Of a DNA stretch of 64,000 nucleotides, positions 30,316 through 43,059 are shown piece after piece. This stretch comes from Petrosia ficiformis. Lineage: Eukaryota > Porifera > Demospongiae > Haplosclerida > Petrosiidae. Positions within the stretch are counted from its first letter, which is position 1; every line of letters starts with the position of its first letter. The notes beneath the pieces are model-generated. The model saw nothing but the letters and a program-made list of their open reading frames with translations. It was not told where the DNA came from and ran no database searches. Position numbers and translations under genes: made by a program. The stretch lies in contig OX345638.1 in NCBI GenBank assembly GCA_947044365.1, forward strand, positions 6,395,201-6,459,200, in the 5' to 3' direction.

Positions 30316-33300
30316 CTATAAACATTAATTATAATTATTTTTGTATTAATTGGTAGAATTACTATTGTCAATTTATATACACCTATAAACATTAATGATT
30401 ATAAATTTAATAGCTACTCATTAGCTCTCACCTCCTGTTTTATCATTTATTGTAGATTGTATAACATGTTCAGTTCCTTTGTATTCATTTGATTCAATAT
30501 CTACAGAGGATAAGAGTAATAATAGCATCTTGGATCTGGATGTATTATACACATGCATTAGGTAATGGTCTCACATAGCCAGACCCAATGTACTACAAGA
30601 AAGGATCTGGGGACAAGCTAATATTTCATACCTTCTGGAGGTAATAGCACCAAGCATTCGCTGTCAGGACATATAGTAGTTGCTCCAACTGTATAACAAC
30701 TGAAATGGTGTACATGTACATCAATAGTAGCAAAATTACTATGCAGTCTGAAATAACCACCTTCCATCTCTTTAAACTCATATGGTGGACCACTGGAACA
30801 GTCGGCAGTATAAAATCTGAAATAAGAGGCTTCATCTTCTGACTTAATAATGGCGGCATGAGGAAGACGGAGATTAATGTTCTTTTTAAACTGTTCAGAA
30901 CTACTAATTTGGTATATACCACTCACAAGATAACAATTTGGAGGTAATATAAAATCGCCATCAATGATAACCTTTACATGTAGTTCTGTTCTATGTCCTG
31001 CTGGTAGAGACCCTTTCGGTATTTCTATACGTAGACCAAATTGATTCCAATCCAATGTATATCCACTGTCATCTCCAGTGAGTCTAAACCTTTTCTCACC
31101 AACCACCTGCATACCATCTTGTAAATGGACAAAAACATAGCATGATAGAGACATAGCTACTATATAAAGTAATAGTAATAAAATTAATATACTTCTAATT
31201 AATATTTAGTTATACATGTATATATTGCTGCAATTTTATATAGGAAGTCAACAAAATTTGGTATCTAGAAAATAGCTCTTGGTGAGTACTTAATTTCTGT
31301 CCAAAATTGCGAAATAGCAACCAATTAAGGGTAAGCGCTTTATCAAAAACACTTTGCAGGAAACGATGTTGAAGTACTCATGCATACCAGGGATGGCAGA
31401 TGTATTCAGGCCAATTGAAAAGAGCCCAGCATGTGAAGCACACAGGCAAACATTTACTGATTATTCATGATGCCTGTAGTTAGTTATCACTTTCCATTTT
31501 CATAGATGTACGTATACATAGTCATAATCATACCATTACACAAATTAATGATGCAAGTTTATATTATCTGTACCTGGATATATACTACTCATGGAAAGGG
31601 CTAAGAACAATCCCACAACAATTTCAATCATCAAAACACAAAGATGTATCAGCCAACCTATGATTACAATAAATAAATTGATATTAATATAAAATTATTA
31701 TTTATTTATTTTATCTATTGCGGAGTTCAAGGTATATAACAGATCAGCGTTTTCTACTGCGAAAGGCAATAGAATCAGATCCATTTACGTTACTGTCGTT
31801 CTGCCAGCATTGTTGCTAAGCAACAGTCTTCTCTTGCTGAGTGCACTGTTCATTAGAGAATTAGAATTCAGTTTTTATATACTATCAATTTGTTAGATTA
31901 CTATCATACTGATTATGGCTAAATCACTAATATCTGATTTAGGTTCATCCTCATCTACAGGTTTTGATTCTTCTCTCTATTGTATTGATATCAGTGGTGC
32001 ATGAATAGCCATTATACTGATCAATAATTTAAGTTGGGTGTGGTCAAGAATTGTGCACACAAGAAGACGAGTGAAGATTGGTAATATTTCTCATTTTGTG
32101 ATACAAGCAGTAGCAGAGTATCGTGTTCTTGAAATTTTTATGTGCATACAAATCCATAAAGGAATTGGTAATCATCAGTATTGGTTTACAATTCAAAAAC
32201 TTGGTTTTTGAAATATCGGTTAAATATTATTAATTAATCAATCTTAAAGTACTGACTGAACCTCTAGTGCTGTATTATTATATACCTTGTCTTGTTGCAA
32301 TTGACACTTTCTTGTAGGCTTGTGTTTCATCTTTTAAAAACCCCAGTTCTAAAGATCATAATATCAAGTATTCAAATCACATGTAATAAATTATATTCCT
32401 TATCTGACCTTTCTCTAGTGTATCTGATTTATCTATTAATGACATCTCTTTTGTCTTTAGGTGTGTAATTTCATCACTCTTCTCTCTCATCTGACCACTT
32501 AGCTTTAGTAATTCTGATTCTTTATCAAATAACTTTTTTACTGTTATTCTCTGTGTCTCCTGAACTTCCTCTATTCGACAAGTTCTATCATCAACTGTTG
32601 TCTGTAGTGACCTAACTTCTATAATGACAGAACAAATTTGAAGCTCCATTATAATTGCAAACAGGATTTGACTAACGTTCTTGTAGTGATTCTAGCTCTT
32701 TCATTTTGTTTTTAAATAAAGTCTGCAGTTCCTCTACTTGAAATGTTTTGTCAAATATTTCTGTCTGTAGTGGCTTGACTTCTATAATTATGTGAAAAGA
32801 TATTTGAAATTAATTAAAACTGTAAAGTAACATATGACTTACGTTCTTGTATTGACCCTAGTTCTTCATCTTTCTTCTCTACCTTACTCTGTAGTTCCTC
32901 TACTTGTTCATTCTTACTAATAACTGTTGTTTGTAGTGACTCTATCTCTGATGTAATAATATAATCAGTGATCACATAATAATACTAGTAATACTCATCT
33001 AACCTTCTTCCAATATTAACATCTTATCACTAATATCTAATTTAGGTTTATCCTCATCTACAGGTTTTGATTTCTTCCCTTCTAATGGTTCTCTTTCCAC
33101 ATTATATACTTCCATTGTCTCCTCATCTAACGAAAACACATAATACTCAATACACATTCAATAGATATGATATATGTATTAATATAGACCTGATGAAAGG
33201 GTAGATGTGAGTTTAAGTTTCTCTTCCAAATTTGTGATAGGTTGTGTTTTTTCTAATGATGCTTTCTTTTCAATCATCAACAACGTCTGAGAATCTTGCA

Positions 33301-36300
33301 ACTCTAAATACAAAAATAATAATTTCAAATAATATAATTATAATAATTATTATAATTACTAAAGATATTCAATCTTAAAGTACATGTATGAAGTGTGACA
33401 TCAAAGGTACTGAAAGTACAGTATTTCCATATTGTTTGAAACTCATGTAGCATACAACTGAGCTTGAATGATCCAAATATCACTATAAATCAGTTTATTT
33501 TAAAGTACCCACTTACTTTTGTGCACTCAAGGTGTGGTCTACTGTAACTTGCTTCACTCATATTGCATGCTTGTCAAACATACTCTTGTGCTCAAACTAT
33601 ATACATGTATAATACATAAGTTACCTCGTCTTGTCGCAATTGACACTTTCTTGTAGGCTTGTGTTTTATCTTTTAAAAACCCCAGTTCTAAGGATCATAA
33701 TATCAAGTATTCAAATCCCAAAATTATATTCATTATCTGACCTTTATCTAGTGTATCTGATTTCTCTATTAATGACATCTCTCTTGTATTTCGGTGTGTA
33801 ATTTCATCACTCTTCTCTCTCGTCTCAAATGTTAGTTTCAATAATTGTGATTCTTTTTCAAATATCTTCCTCTGCATTAGCCACTGTGTCTCCTGAAACA
33901 ATTAACACGATAATGTACTAACATAATATTGAACACTGATTTACTAACTAGTTCATGGTTGCTATCATGAAGAAGATGACAAAGTAAACTTTCTTGAATC
34001 TCATTCTTGTCTTTCATCAGCTGTTCATAATTCCAAATATGTTTCGCGGACCACTCATCATTAATATATTCTATATATGAGATAATAATAATAATAATAA
34101 TAATAATATTCATGTAATATAATGTTATTATCTTAGTTCTAAGACATAAGGTACTGGATTACTAATACTAAAAACAAGATATAAAACTAAAAACAGATGT
34201 ATACAACTAACAAAATCAAATCAACATAATGCCAGAGAGTCAGAGTGATAGAAGATAGTTAATTATGAATGTTTGTTGAGTCATCATAATTTATGAATTA
34301 CATAATAATGAAGGTGTGTCTTTAGTATGTTACACAATTATATGAGTAGTGTATGACTTATTAGGTTTCAATAATGATATTCATTATAAACATATCTATT
34401 GATGAACATAATTATGAATAATGAAAAATCTACATGTTATATTATTTCTACTGCATAATAATAATTATAAGAATCACATATTATATACATACTTCCCTAC
34501 ATCAATACAAATACATGTATGTCTGTACTAATATAGGCATGCAGTCTCGCGTAGCCAGCCCCTCCCACTCTAAACGAAGCGGGAAGGGTCTGGTAGATCT
34601 CCATTGTTATAGTCGTCCAGTGGAACTACCGGATTTCCGGTAGTTTCACTTATTTCAAGTACGTGTTTGATGTAAAACGGTTAACACCATCGAGATAGAA
34701 AGGATTATAGTAGTTGCTTCGCAGTTGGAGCGAATTTGTTATTGAAGGATAAGCAGATAGAAACAGTAAAAGCTGTTGTGTTGTATTTTTATGCTTACCC
34801 ACGGGCTATGGAAGCTCTGGCTACATTTTTGATAGACAAACGCTCTTTCTTCCCTAAGTATAGAATTCCTACTCCATGTCCTTCTGACAGTAAGCCTTTT
34901 AGAGCTTCCCTGACCTTAACTGCAGCTCTTCCATTCAACAGGTTCCTTTTAAATTTGCTTCTTCCAGCGCTAATCTCGCTATCACACAAACAACAGTTCT
35001 CCATTTCAGTAATACTTTCTCACACACCCACTTAGCATAAGTACTTCCGGTAACGTCACTGAACGACTCTAACAATGGAGTCCTACCAGACCCTTCCTAG
35101 TCTCATCCCCAGACTACCACGCCTACCTTTCGCCGTGAGGCGTGGTAGTCTGGGGACGAGACTAGACCCTTCCCGTTTCGTTTAGAGTGGGAGGGGCTGG
35201 CTACGCGAGACTAATAGGCATGCAGGTATACATGTATCTATGTATGCTAATAATAACAACAGTAAAGAACACTTTGTCTTTATTTATGAAACATAAAATA
35301 CTTGAATATCTTGAAACTACAAATATATCAGTCACTGGATTATTATCTTGTATACATACATTTTCATAGTGCTTTAATAATCTTGTTAGTCATAGATTGT
35401 ACACATTCTAGTGAACATGATAATAATCACTAATAATAATTATCATACCTAATTCAATGATCATCATAGCATCAGATCCAGTGATGAATTGAGATATTTT
35501 AGTAGATCGATTATATTCACAGTTTCCTCCAGTCACTACAATCCAAAATCTTTCTTTTGATATATAGTATGTTGACATGGAGTGGTAAAATCTTTTAGTA
35601 ACTGAATCAGGCAGATTTATCTGAAGAGATGAATATATTAACATATAAACTATATGTTATAAATGAGGAACACATCATTATAATATTATTAGTACAAGAA
35701 AGAGTATGTTTCAGTTAATAAAATATAATTATTTGAAATGTAATGATAACACTTTTAACTCATATTTGTGATATACCAGTATTTTCAATATTGAATATTA
35801 ATATTAATCATAACAAAACTGATACCAATATAAATTAATATATACGCAACAATGTATTACATGTGTCATGTGATTACATTACCTGATACCAAATAAGGCT
35901 GGAGAGATTCATTATCCAGCAATCATTTAGTATTTCAAGATTGTCAGCCCATCCTCCCATTATCATGAAATGAGATATCGCTTGTTTATTTGATGACATA
36001 GTATTAATGATTGTGCTAGCATAATTGCTTCTCGCTATAGGCCATTTCAATGAATTAATAGTTGGTTTGAGTACTTTCTGAAAATCCTATAGTATTAGTA
36101 ATACAACAAGGTTTACTATTAATATCAATATAATTTTATGAAGATGAGAATATAACATTATATCACTTAATGTATCATAAGGGGTATAGTTTACACACTG
36201 TAAAAATGAATGGGTTATATTAATGCTCATTTGGTTACAAAATTTTCAACTACTTCTGAGACTTTATATATCAATGCTGTTTTATTGTCTAGCTAGGTAA

Positions 36301-38002
36301 TGTTTACAAGTAGTAATTTATTCCTTTTGAGTTTGACCTATATTGACTAGAATACAAAGTACATGCCTTAAAAAAAATAATACAATGTACACGTACTTTA
36401 AATATATAAATCCCAGTATAATTATACTGACTTTTAAATACCTGTGGAGTACATCACATGTTAATTGCTAGTATAAGTACATGTGTACAAATTCATGTAC
36501 ATATATATATATATATAATTATATTAATTAATTACTCTGGAATGAGCTTGTAACATCTGTTGTTTTTGTTGATGTTACAATTAGAATATAATAATATACC
36601 ACAGGTTGTACCTATAATACTACGCTACATATGTAGCTACATTGTTTCAATATTTATTACTATATGCCTTATTATGTACTTTATATTAGTCAATATAGAT
36701 CAAGATCAAATGAACTGTGCATGACTAGCCTAGTAGGGAAAATAAATCAGCATGGAGTAAATTATAAACTTCTGTAACCAACTGAAAGTTGAAATAACCT
36801 ATTACGTTTTACAGTGCAAGTGGAGTGATTATTATTTAGTAATAAGCAGAAAACATAATCTAAAAAAATGAATGAAGATTTAAAGTATATGTTAAGTGTC
36901 TCATTATGACAATAACTAGAAACCAGAGGATTAAGAATAATAGGAAAAGATAACAAATACAACAATGTAGAAATGTGGAATCTGTTTAATAAACACTCGA
37001 CAACTCACTATTGTATTCTGAGAGAATGATAACAGAAATAAGTCATTCAGACGATGTATTCCTGTCTCAGTTTGAGTAACTCCTCCAAACATCACACCTT
37101 TATTACCAGGAAATGACTTTATAGAGAACCCAGAAGACGGTGGTGGACGATCGCCTGTTATGATAGGTACTTTCCATTGACCTGAAAAAAATACATGATA
37201 TCATTATGATGTAATACATAATGTGAGTCATGTAATACCTGGTGATGAATTGACACACATTGTGTGTATTTCATCTGTATAGCAAGGATTTGGGATGTTA
37301 GAATGAATATTACGTGTGTAGTGAGATTTCATTTGAGTAGTGATTGGTATATGTCCAATCCCTCCAATAACTAGCAAATTATCTTCTCCATTGATGTTAA
37401 AGGATATCATTCCACAGCCACGTTTTCTCATTGGTCCATTATCCGGACAACTGTTAATAATTTCTCTCCATTCATTAGTAAGTGTGTCGAGTTTAAATAA
37501 CTCATTATGAAAACAGTCAAGAGGTTTACAGCTTCCACCAAAATACAATATATTGTCTCTTATATTAGTACAAGCATAATACATCACTCCTGCAGGTGGA
37601 GTAGCTGTAGTAAATTTCCTCTCACACTTCAGTGTAGGCAAATGAAATATATCAACAGATGATGTAAACCTCCTCTTCTCATCATTATGATGTACAATAG
37701 GAAGGCCATTCTGATATCCTCCCCAGCAATATAATCTGTCCTTATTAACTACAGTAGAGTGATGAGCTCTCCATTTCATTTCATATTGACCTAATAATAA
37801 ACAATCAATACACAATTGTAGTAACATGACAAGTAACACATATATTTAATATAATATAGTATTATAAATATTATTAGTACACAAACCAGTACTTGTAATT
37901 GTATGTATTTCAAGTTTAAAGAAATTATGAATAACTTATTTATCTGATGTATCAAGTTGTTTCCATGTAACAAGATATATTTCACTCACCAGTAGCCATC
38001 AT
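29984..38002 (-). CDS. Kelch-coiled coil-TM-ZU5-death domain protein, 18 exons
   Basis: Exons: 37990-38002, 37239-37790, 37009-37181, 35883-36086, 35449-35620, 33949-34070, 33742-33892, 33625-33687, 33190-33303, 33004-33126, 32843-32947, 32677-32781, 32409-32618, 32286-32348, 31574-31657, 30632-31117, 30432-30500, 29984-30315. Every junction keeps the frame and most introns are phase 1. Order: start MMATGQYEMKWRAHHSTVVN, Kelch repeats, seven to nine coiled-coil exons, a membrane helix, one ZU5 domain, a linker and a terminal death domain. ZU5 plus death domain occurs in UNC5, ankyrin and PIDD proteins, which link receptors or stress to cell death or adhesion. Kelch and coiled coil in front of it is not an architecture I know. 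No signal peptide is visible at the start. The gene is full length in this model (about 980 residues); only splicing evidence is missing. Confidence 0.75.
30632..31117 (-). CDS. ZU5 domain exon (30-38 kb gene), UPA part deleted
   Basis: DGMQVVGEKRF, FGLRIEIPKGSLPAGHRTEL, YLVSGIYQISSSEQF, LPHAAIIKSEDEASYF and YEFKEMEGGYF form a full ZU5 domain. After VGATTICPD the exon jumps directly to LVLLPPEG, the end of the UPA-like exon of the related gene, with the usual CCAGAAG|GTATGA donor. Two exons and introns have thus been removed in frame. Confidence 0.85.
31574..31657 (-). CDS. Transmembrane-helix exon (30-38 kb gene)
   Basis: This 84-base, phase-1/phase-1 exon encodes WLIHLCVLMIEIVVGLFLAL then SMSSIYP. 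It is homologous in position and phase, and partly in sequence (G-W at the start, IYP/IYS before the ZU5), to 51843-51935. Confidence 0.75.
32286..34070 (-). CDS. Coiled-coil exon array of the 30-38 kb gene
   Basis: Nine exons encode heptad-rich helices, for example KNEQVEELQSKVEKKDEELG, KTFQVEELQTLFKNKMKELE and RIEEVQETQRITVKKLFDKE. Two exon pairs are duplicates: 33742-33892 plus 33625-33687 and 32409-32618 plus 32286-32348. Both end ELGFLKDxTQAYKKVSIATR. Almost all exons start and end in phase 1, so copies can be gained or lost without a frameshift. Homologous exons occur at 40451-41405 in a dead gene. Confidence 0.8.
34542..35214. mobile_element. 673-bp TIR element with Cys-rich frame
   Basis: The ends cagtctcgcgtagccagccc and its complement extend for about 50 bases (cccctcccactctaaacgaa). 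The flanks taggcatg (34534-34541 and 35215-35222) are a perfect direct repeat, up to 10 bases if extended. On the minus strand 34795-35004 encodes MENCCLCDSEISAGRSKFKR and on, a C-x2-C start followed by basic residues that resembles the first part of a zinc-finger-associated domain. A 68-base hairpin (35098-35165, ccccagactaccacgcct against its complement) is nested near the right end. The element lies in the intron between the Kelch and coiled-coil blocks. It shares TIR sequence with the 25722 element. Confidence 0.75.
35449..38002 (-). CDS. Kelch beta-propeller part of the 30-38 kb gene
   Basis: Five exons. Kelch signatures include HHSTVVNKDRLYCWGG, ILYFGGSCKPLD with NEWREI, NLLVIGGIGH, GVMFGGVTQ with LNDLFLL, HFMIMGGWADN with DCWIMNLSSLIWY, and FWIVVTGGNCEYN. 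The GG doublets and spaced Tyr/Trp repeat about every 50 residues, giving five or six blades, a plausible single propeller. In intron 36087-37008 I see nothing but AT-rich sequence and a few acatgta words. Confidence 0.85.
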
Positions 38003-39833
38003 CAAATAGAGAGAGGATTAAAGAGAAAATCTAATGAGCAGATCCAACACTGGTTGCTATAATTAAAGATATCACATGATGTCATGTGATCATGTTATGT
38101 AATTGCTGCATGTACTGAGTATATATCTACATAGTGCGATTAAGACACACATATAACACTGTTTTACAAAACTTTAATTTAATTGGTCATGTATGTTGTT
38201 ATGACTGCATGGTAACATACAAATTACAAGTAACTATAATCCAATAACTGTAATTTTAATTATCCTTATATTGTCAATTAGACATACAAAAAAGCAGAAT
38301 AACATTTTAATTAGGTTACCAAACCTTTTTTGTCCATCTAATATGAGATGGTAATTGAATATAGTACAAGTATGTTTTATCATAAAGTCATAACAACAAC
38401 CTGTATGACTAATTAAATTATAATTTGCATTCTTGCAACTGTACTAACCAATACATTGGTTATTTAACAATTTCATTTTTTGCAGTGTTGTTAAATAGAG
38501 GGTCAGATAAAACTACTGATTAGACTAGACCCACGAAATGGACTGCAGATGTAGACTGGTCCGAGTACTATAAAACGTTCAATGTTTTAGTCTCACCTTT
38601 TCGATAAAGTCATGTAAATCTTTGTTATGTAATTTTATAAATTATAGTTACTAATGTTATAATGCTGGATAGGAACAGTAATGACTACTGTGACAGAAGT
38701 GACTTCTGTGACAATAGTGACTAATGTGGACACAATCTTGTGAAATTGAAGGTATAATCGTGTACTTAATGGTGGCTTCTAAATTTAATTAAAGTTTGTA
38801 TATTTCTAGTGTCAGTAAGTAGCTACTGCTATAGTAAATATACATAAGTGTATAAAAGGAATTAGGGGGGACCAAGTTAGTAGGTACGGCCATATGAATG
38901 GGGAAACACCTAGTAAATATCCTTTGTGAATAATGGGGCTCCATTTCCCCTGCATGTGCCCAACTAGTTCCTATATCCATCCCATATCTTTTCATTTTAC
39001 AGTGATTAATTGAAATCATGATTTATCTCTAATTCCTTCTGATGTGAGTCATGCTTGAAACAATTCTATTGTGAAATTTGGTAATAATGTTTCTATGAGT
39101 CTATGTAATCCAGCGTAGTTATCATTTATTTTAGATATTTCTTAACTTAGTGATATCAAACTGAGGTAAATCTGTACAAATGATATATAAATATAATAGA
39201 ATAAATATAATAAAATCAGATCATTCCATTTCGATATTTAAATGCTGCTAACTTCAAAGAATTAATAATAATAATTTAACATAGGAGACCAGTGTGTATA
39301 ATAAGTCACTTTTGAATTCATGTGTGTATCCATTCTAGTGTTATGGTAATAATATAAATCCAATTAATTTTGAATGTGTGGATTGGGTGAATTAAGAAGA
39401 AAAATATCATATAAGCGTGTGCATTTATTACTTCAAGTAAATAATAAATATATATTAATATTAAAAGATAAGTGTACAACTGATTAATTATTAATAGTAC
39501 ATCAAGTGAATCAACAATAATGATCTTGATTCAACATTTGGCAGTTTCATGAAGTAACCATTTGTTACTATAAACAGTCTATAAATAAACCACAGCCAAA
39601 CTTAAATAATTTTACAATATAATAGTGATGTATACGTACGTAATCCCACTTTTGGTTACATCCAGAACAACCCAACATCTACATGCACTATTCACTATAC
39701 CAGGGTGGGTCATCCGTAACATGAGTTCTGAATCAAAAGGCATGCATATAACATTCATTATAACTGAAACTATCTTTTTTAATAAACATAATAACACACT
39801 ATACAATACAAATAACTAATACATGTTGTATTA
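38003..39833. other. Intergenic, upstream of the Kelch gene
   Basis: I see no exon. Close to the start codon is a near-palindrome atcacatgatgtcatgtgat (38071-38090), a possible factor site. The rest is AT-rich with short frames of no recognisable content. Confidence 0.4.
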
Positions 39834-41405
39834 TTACACATTAAGATTTAACTCAATACCTAGTCTACTATTAATAATATCATGAATATCTTCTTTAAGA
39901 TGTTCAGCAGCAAATACAAATGGACCTTGCATTTCTAATAGTACTCTTAAGAATTTAATGAAATGATTTACAATTTTATCCGCTTTTCTCATAAAAATCA
40001 TTCCAGAAGTGAAGTCAATAAGTATCAGATCTAAAGTTGGTTCCTTAGCAACATCACCAGATATTAGACCTGTGTGTAACATACTACCAGCTATTGTGTT
40101 TATAGATCTCTACCAAGAGAAGACTCATTTATAGGTGCTATTATGAAACTGAGATGGTTATATTGTCGTGAACTCTTCAGGGTGATACAGTGCTGTATCT
40201 CCAGTTCCACTGGCTGGAGGAAGTTTTCAGGAAACTGTATGACATATAAAGCACTTGTGATGGTGTGATGGTGGGATGGTACCTTCTGGGAAATACATCT
40301 TAAACCCATAATCTGCCCAATCCAGAGTGTTCCCTTTAATATGAAACACCTTCTGTTTAGCTATATGAAGATCAGGATCATCTGTATAATAATATGAGAT
40401 TATAATGACAAAAGAGATTAGTATATTAATTATATAACATGATTTCTAACCTGGTATAGAAATGGTGTCACTGGAGCTTTGTGGTACAAGTGATGATGTC
40501 TTTTTAGTTTCCTATAACTGTTTCATTTCTTGTATAGTAAATTCAAGTTCCCTTATTCTCTCTCTCTGCATTTGTAATTCCTCCAAATGTACTTCATTAT
40601 TCTCTACCGTATTCAGTAGTTCATCTGTTTGTGAAGTTTTATCAACCACAGTTGTGTGTAGTGACTTCACTTCTATAATGACAGAATAAGTTTTGGAGCT
40701 CTGTTAATTCCAAGTAGGACATGACTTACATTCTTGTAGTGGTTCTAGTTCTTTCACTATCTCATCCTTCTTCTCCAACTTACTCTGTAGTTCCTCTACT
40801 TGTTCATTCTTACTAATAACTATTGTTTGTAGTGACTCTATCTCTGATATAATAAGATAATCAGTGATCACATAATAATACTAGTAATACTCATCTAACC
40901 TTCTTCCAATATTAACATCTTATCACTAATATCTGATTTAGGTTTATCCTCATCTACAGGTTTTGATTTCTTCTCTTCTAATGGTTCTCTTTCCAGAGTC
41001 TTCTCACAATATACTTCCATGGTCTCCTCATCTAATGAAAACACATAGTACTCAATACGCATTCAATAGATATGATATATGTGTTAATATAGACCTGATG
41101 AAAGGGTATATGTGAGTTTAAGTTTCTTTTTCAAATCAGTGATCTGTTGTGTTTTTACTGATGATTTTTTCATTAACAATGTATGAGAATCTTGCAACTC
41201 TAAATACAGAGATAATGACTTCAAATATTATATAATATAATAATTGATTTTATTATCTCACTTTTGTTTAACTTGTTTATTGTGTATTTTAGTGATGATT
41301 CACTTGATTGTAGTAAAGTAAGTTTCTTATCTTTCTCTCTCATTTCAACAATCCATTTCTCTTCTTCTTTCTCACATATTATCACCTCCTGAGAATCTTG
41401 CAACT
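39834..41405 (-). pseudogene. Decayed coiled-coil-ZU5 gene
   Basis: Exons are recognisable at 41262-41405, 41095-41199, 40900-41031, 40730-40843, 40451-40672, then 40381 down to 39834. They encode coiled coils very close to the 30-38 kb gene (KNEQVEELQSKLEKKDEIVK), a ZU5 start (GNTLDWADYGFKMYFPEGTI) and a tail like the last exon of the 61-64 kb gene (FAAEHLKEDIHDIINSRLGI). Lesions: splicing 40730-40843 to 40451-40672 creates T|AA, a stop (the working gene has C|AA); an internal TAG follows KQL; the ZU5 is internally deleted and frame-shifted; a further frame change precedes the tail. It lacks TM and death exons. Confidence 0.8.
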
Positions 41406-41460
41406 CTAAACATAAATAATGATTTCAAATAATATATAATATTCTACCATGGCTATAGTA

Positions 41461-41570
41461 AACTGACTGATCAGATTGCTTAAAATGAGGTTGATAAATG
41501 TGTTATCAACTTCTTCAGGATGTTGATAACTAGTTATCAACCCCTTATTTTAAGCAATTTGTTCAGTCTC
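41461..41570. repeat. Fold-back sequence
   Basis: tcagattgcttaaaatgagg then ttgataa is complementary to ttatcaaccccttattttaa then gcaatttgttcagt. An inner ttatcaac/gttgataa pair nests inside. It borders the DUF3504 relic. Confidence 0.75.
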
Positions 41571-41779
41571 TTTTACTAAATTTCCCGGTCATTGCTGGGA
41601 GACAGGAAATATTAGTTTCTGTTATTTTTTATTATTTGCCATGATATTTTAAGATACAACAATAATAGCATTATTTGTGTTTATACTCTAAGGATTGATG
41701 TTTTCAATGGTAGTTACATCATTACATGAAGACTTTTTACCAGGTGGTGGTTGTAATATTTTAGACACATTTTTAAAGT

Positions 41780-42560
41780 GATCATCACTAGGCCTTTTAT
41801 AACACCTGACACCAGAGGTACTGCGGTTTGGAATTCAATTAACTGCTCATCAATCACGCTGTTAAACAGTTCAGTGGCACAACTGACTTTCCCACTGTGT
41901 TTAGTAAAATTGCCTTCTAATCCAGCTTTGCTACAAATGTTTCAGAGTAGACCATTTAAACTTTTTAAAGTATTCCTTCCAACAACCTGTTTAGTAAAGC
42001 TAGGTTGAATTGATGACATATGTTTGGATAGAATGGACCTTCTGAAGGAATCAAACTCAAATAATACTTGTAGCAAGCAATGATATCTCTATCTTCTAAT
42101 TCGGACATTGAATATATTAGTAACTCCTTGAGCACTAATTTCTTGTGCTTCAATATATGATACATATGTATGTCTTAGAAGTATGACCGTTAAATTGTAC
42201 ATATTCAGATCCATTGCTTACACCGAAGCAGAACTGATTGACACATAAAGAACGGTGCTCATCTCCAGCTCTAAGGCCAAACAAATTACAGTTATAAAAG
42301 TACACAATATTTAACAACCCAATGGCGACTACTATCTGGTAAAGACAGTTGGGTGGATAAGGTGTGCACCTGTCTTGTTTAACAGCTTCATGCACAAACT
42401 GAGCAACATAATTGTTCAGTTCTGTCGCTGTCATGGAAGTAACACTAGATCATATGCATCAAACCATTTCATTATCCAAATTGTACTTTTAACTGCGTTC
42501 TTTGGAACTCTTCCAGCTATAGCTGTTTTGACAACCTTGTTTGTGATATTTTTGCAAATT
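41780..42560 (-). pseudogene. Crypton-type DUF3504 (tyrosine-recombinase-derived) relic
   Basis: Fragments in shifting frames: RVPKNAVKSTIWIMKWFDAY, ELNNYVAQFVHEAVKQDRCT then PYPPNCLYQIVVAIGL, LFGLRAGDEHRSL, and DIIACYKYYLSLIPSEGPFY. These follow the order of the DUF3504 domain found in ZMYM/KIAA1958 proteins and derived from Crypton transposons (Y-P-P-N-S-L-Y-Q; G-L-R-x-G-D-E-H-R; Y-x-x-Y-L-S). Stops and frame changes separate the pieces. A 60-bp tandem duplication (aaccacttgggttcagtc) lies just beyond at 42580-42700. Confidence 0.75.
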
Positions 42561-43059
42561 GTGCAGTTGATCTTCGAGGTAGGCTGATAGTAGACCACTT
42601 GGGTTCAGTCTGATGTGCATCGCTTGTTACATGTATGTCCCAAAGGAAGGCTGACAGTAAACCACTTGGGTTCAGTCATATGTGCATCACTTGTGATGTC
42701 TGGTTCTATCAATGACTGTAAGTGTAAATCCTCTGAGCGTGCTATACAACACAAGCTGTCACTATTGCACAACTGTTCGAGTTCATCCCAGTCCTCACTC
42801 CAATCTATTATCTTGCGGGTGGTATATGCCCATAACCTACCTCAGACAGGGAGATATCCAATACATAATTATATATAGCAGGCATGAAAAGCAAGTCACA
42901 TGAATTAATCACCTATCTTTTACATTTTCCCATATGTTTTCAAGAGTAATGGTATTTTTATAAAAGTTCATCAAGAAGGAATTTGAACAATCTAATAATT
43001 ATCTGTGCAGAAATTTTGCAGGAATGTGTTTTACATAACTACTATATATGTAGCAACTG

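Noticed and set aside
34736..35035. Plus-strand frame of 99 codons in the TIR element
   Set aside because: It overlaps the minus-strand Cys-rich frame, which looks more protein-like; neither is proven.
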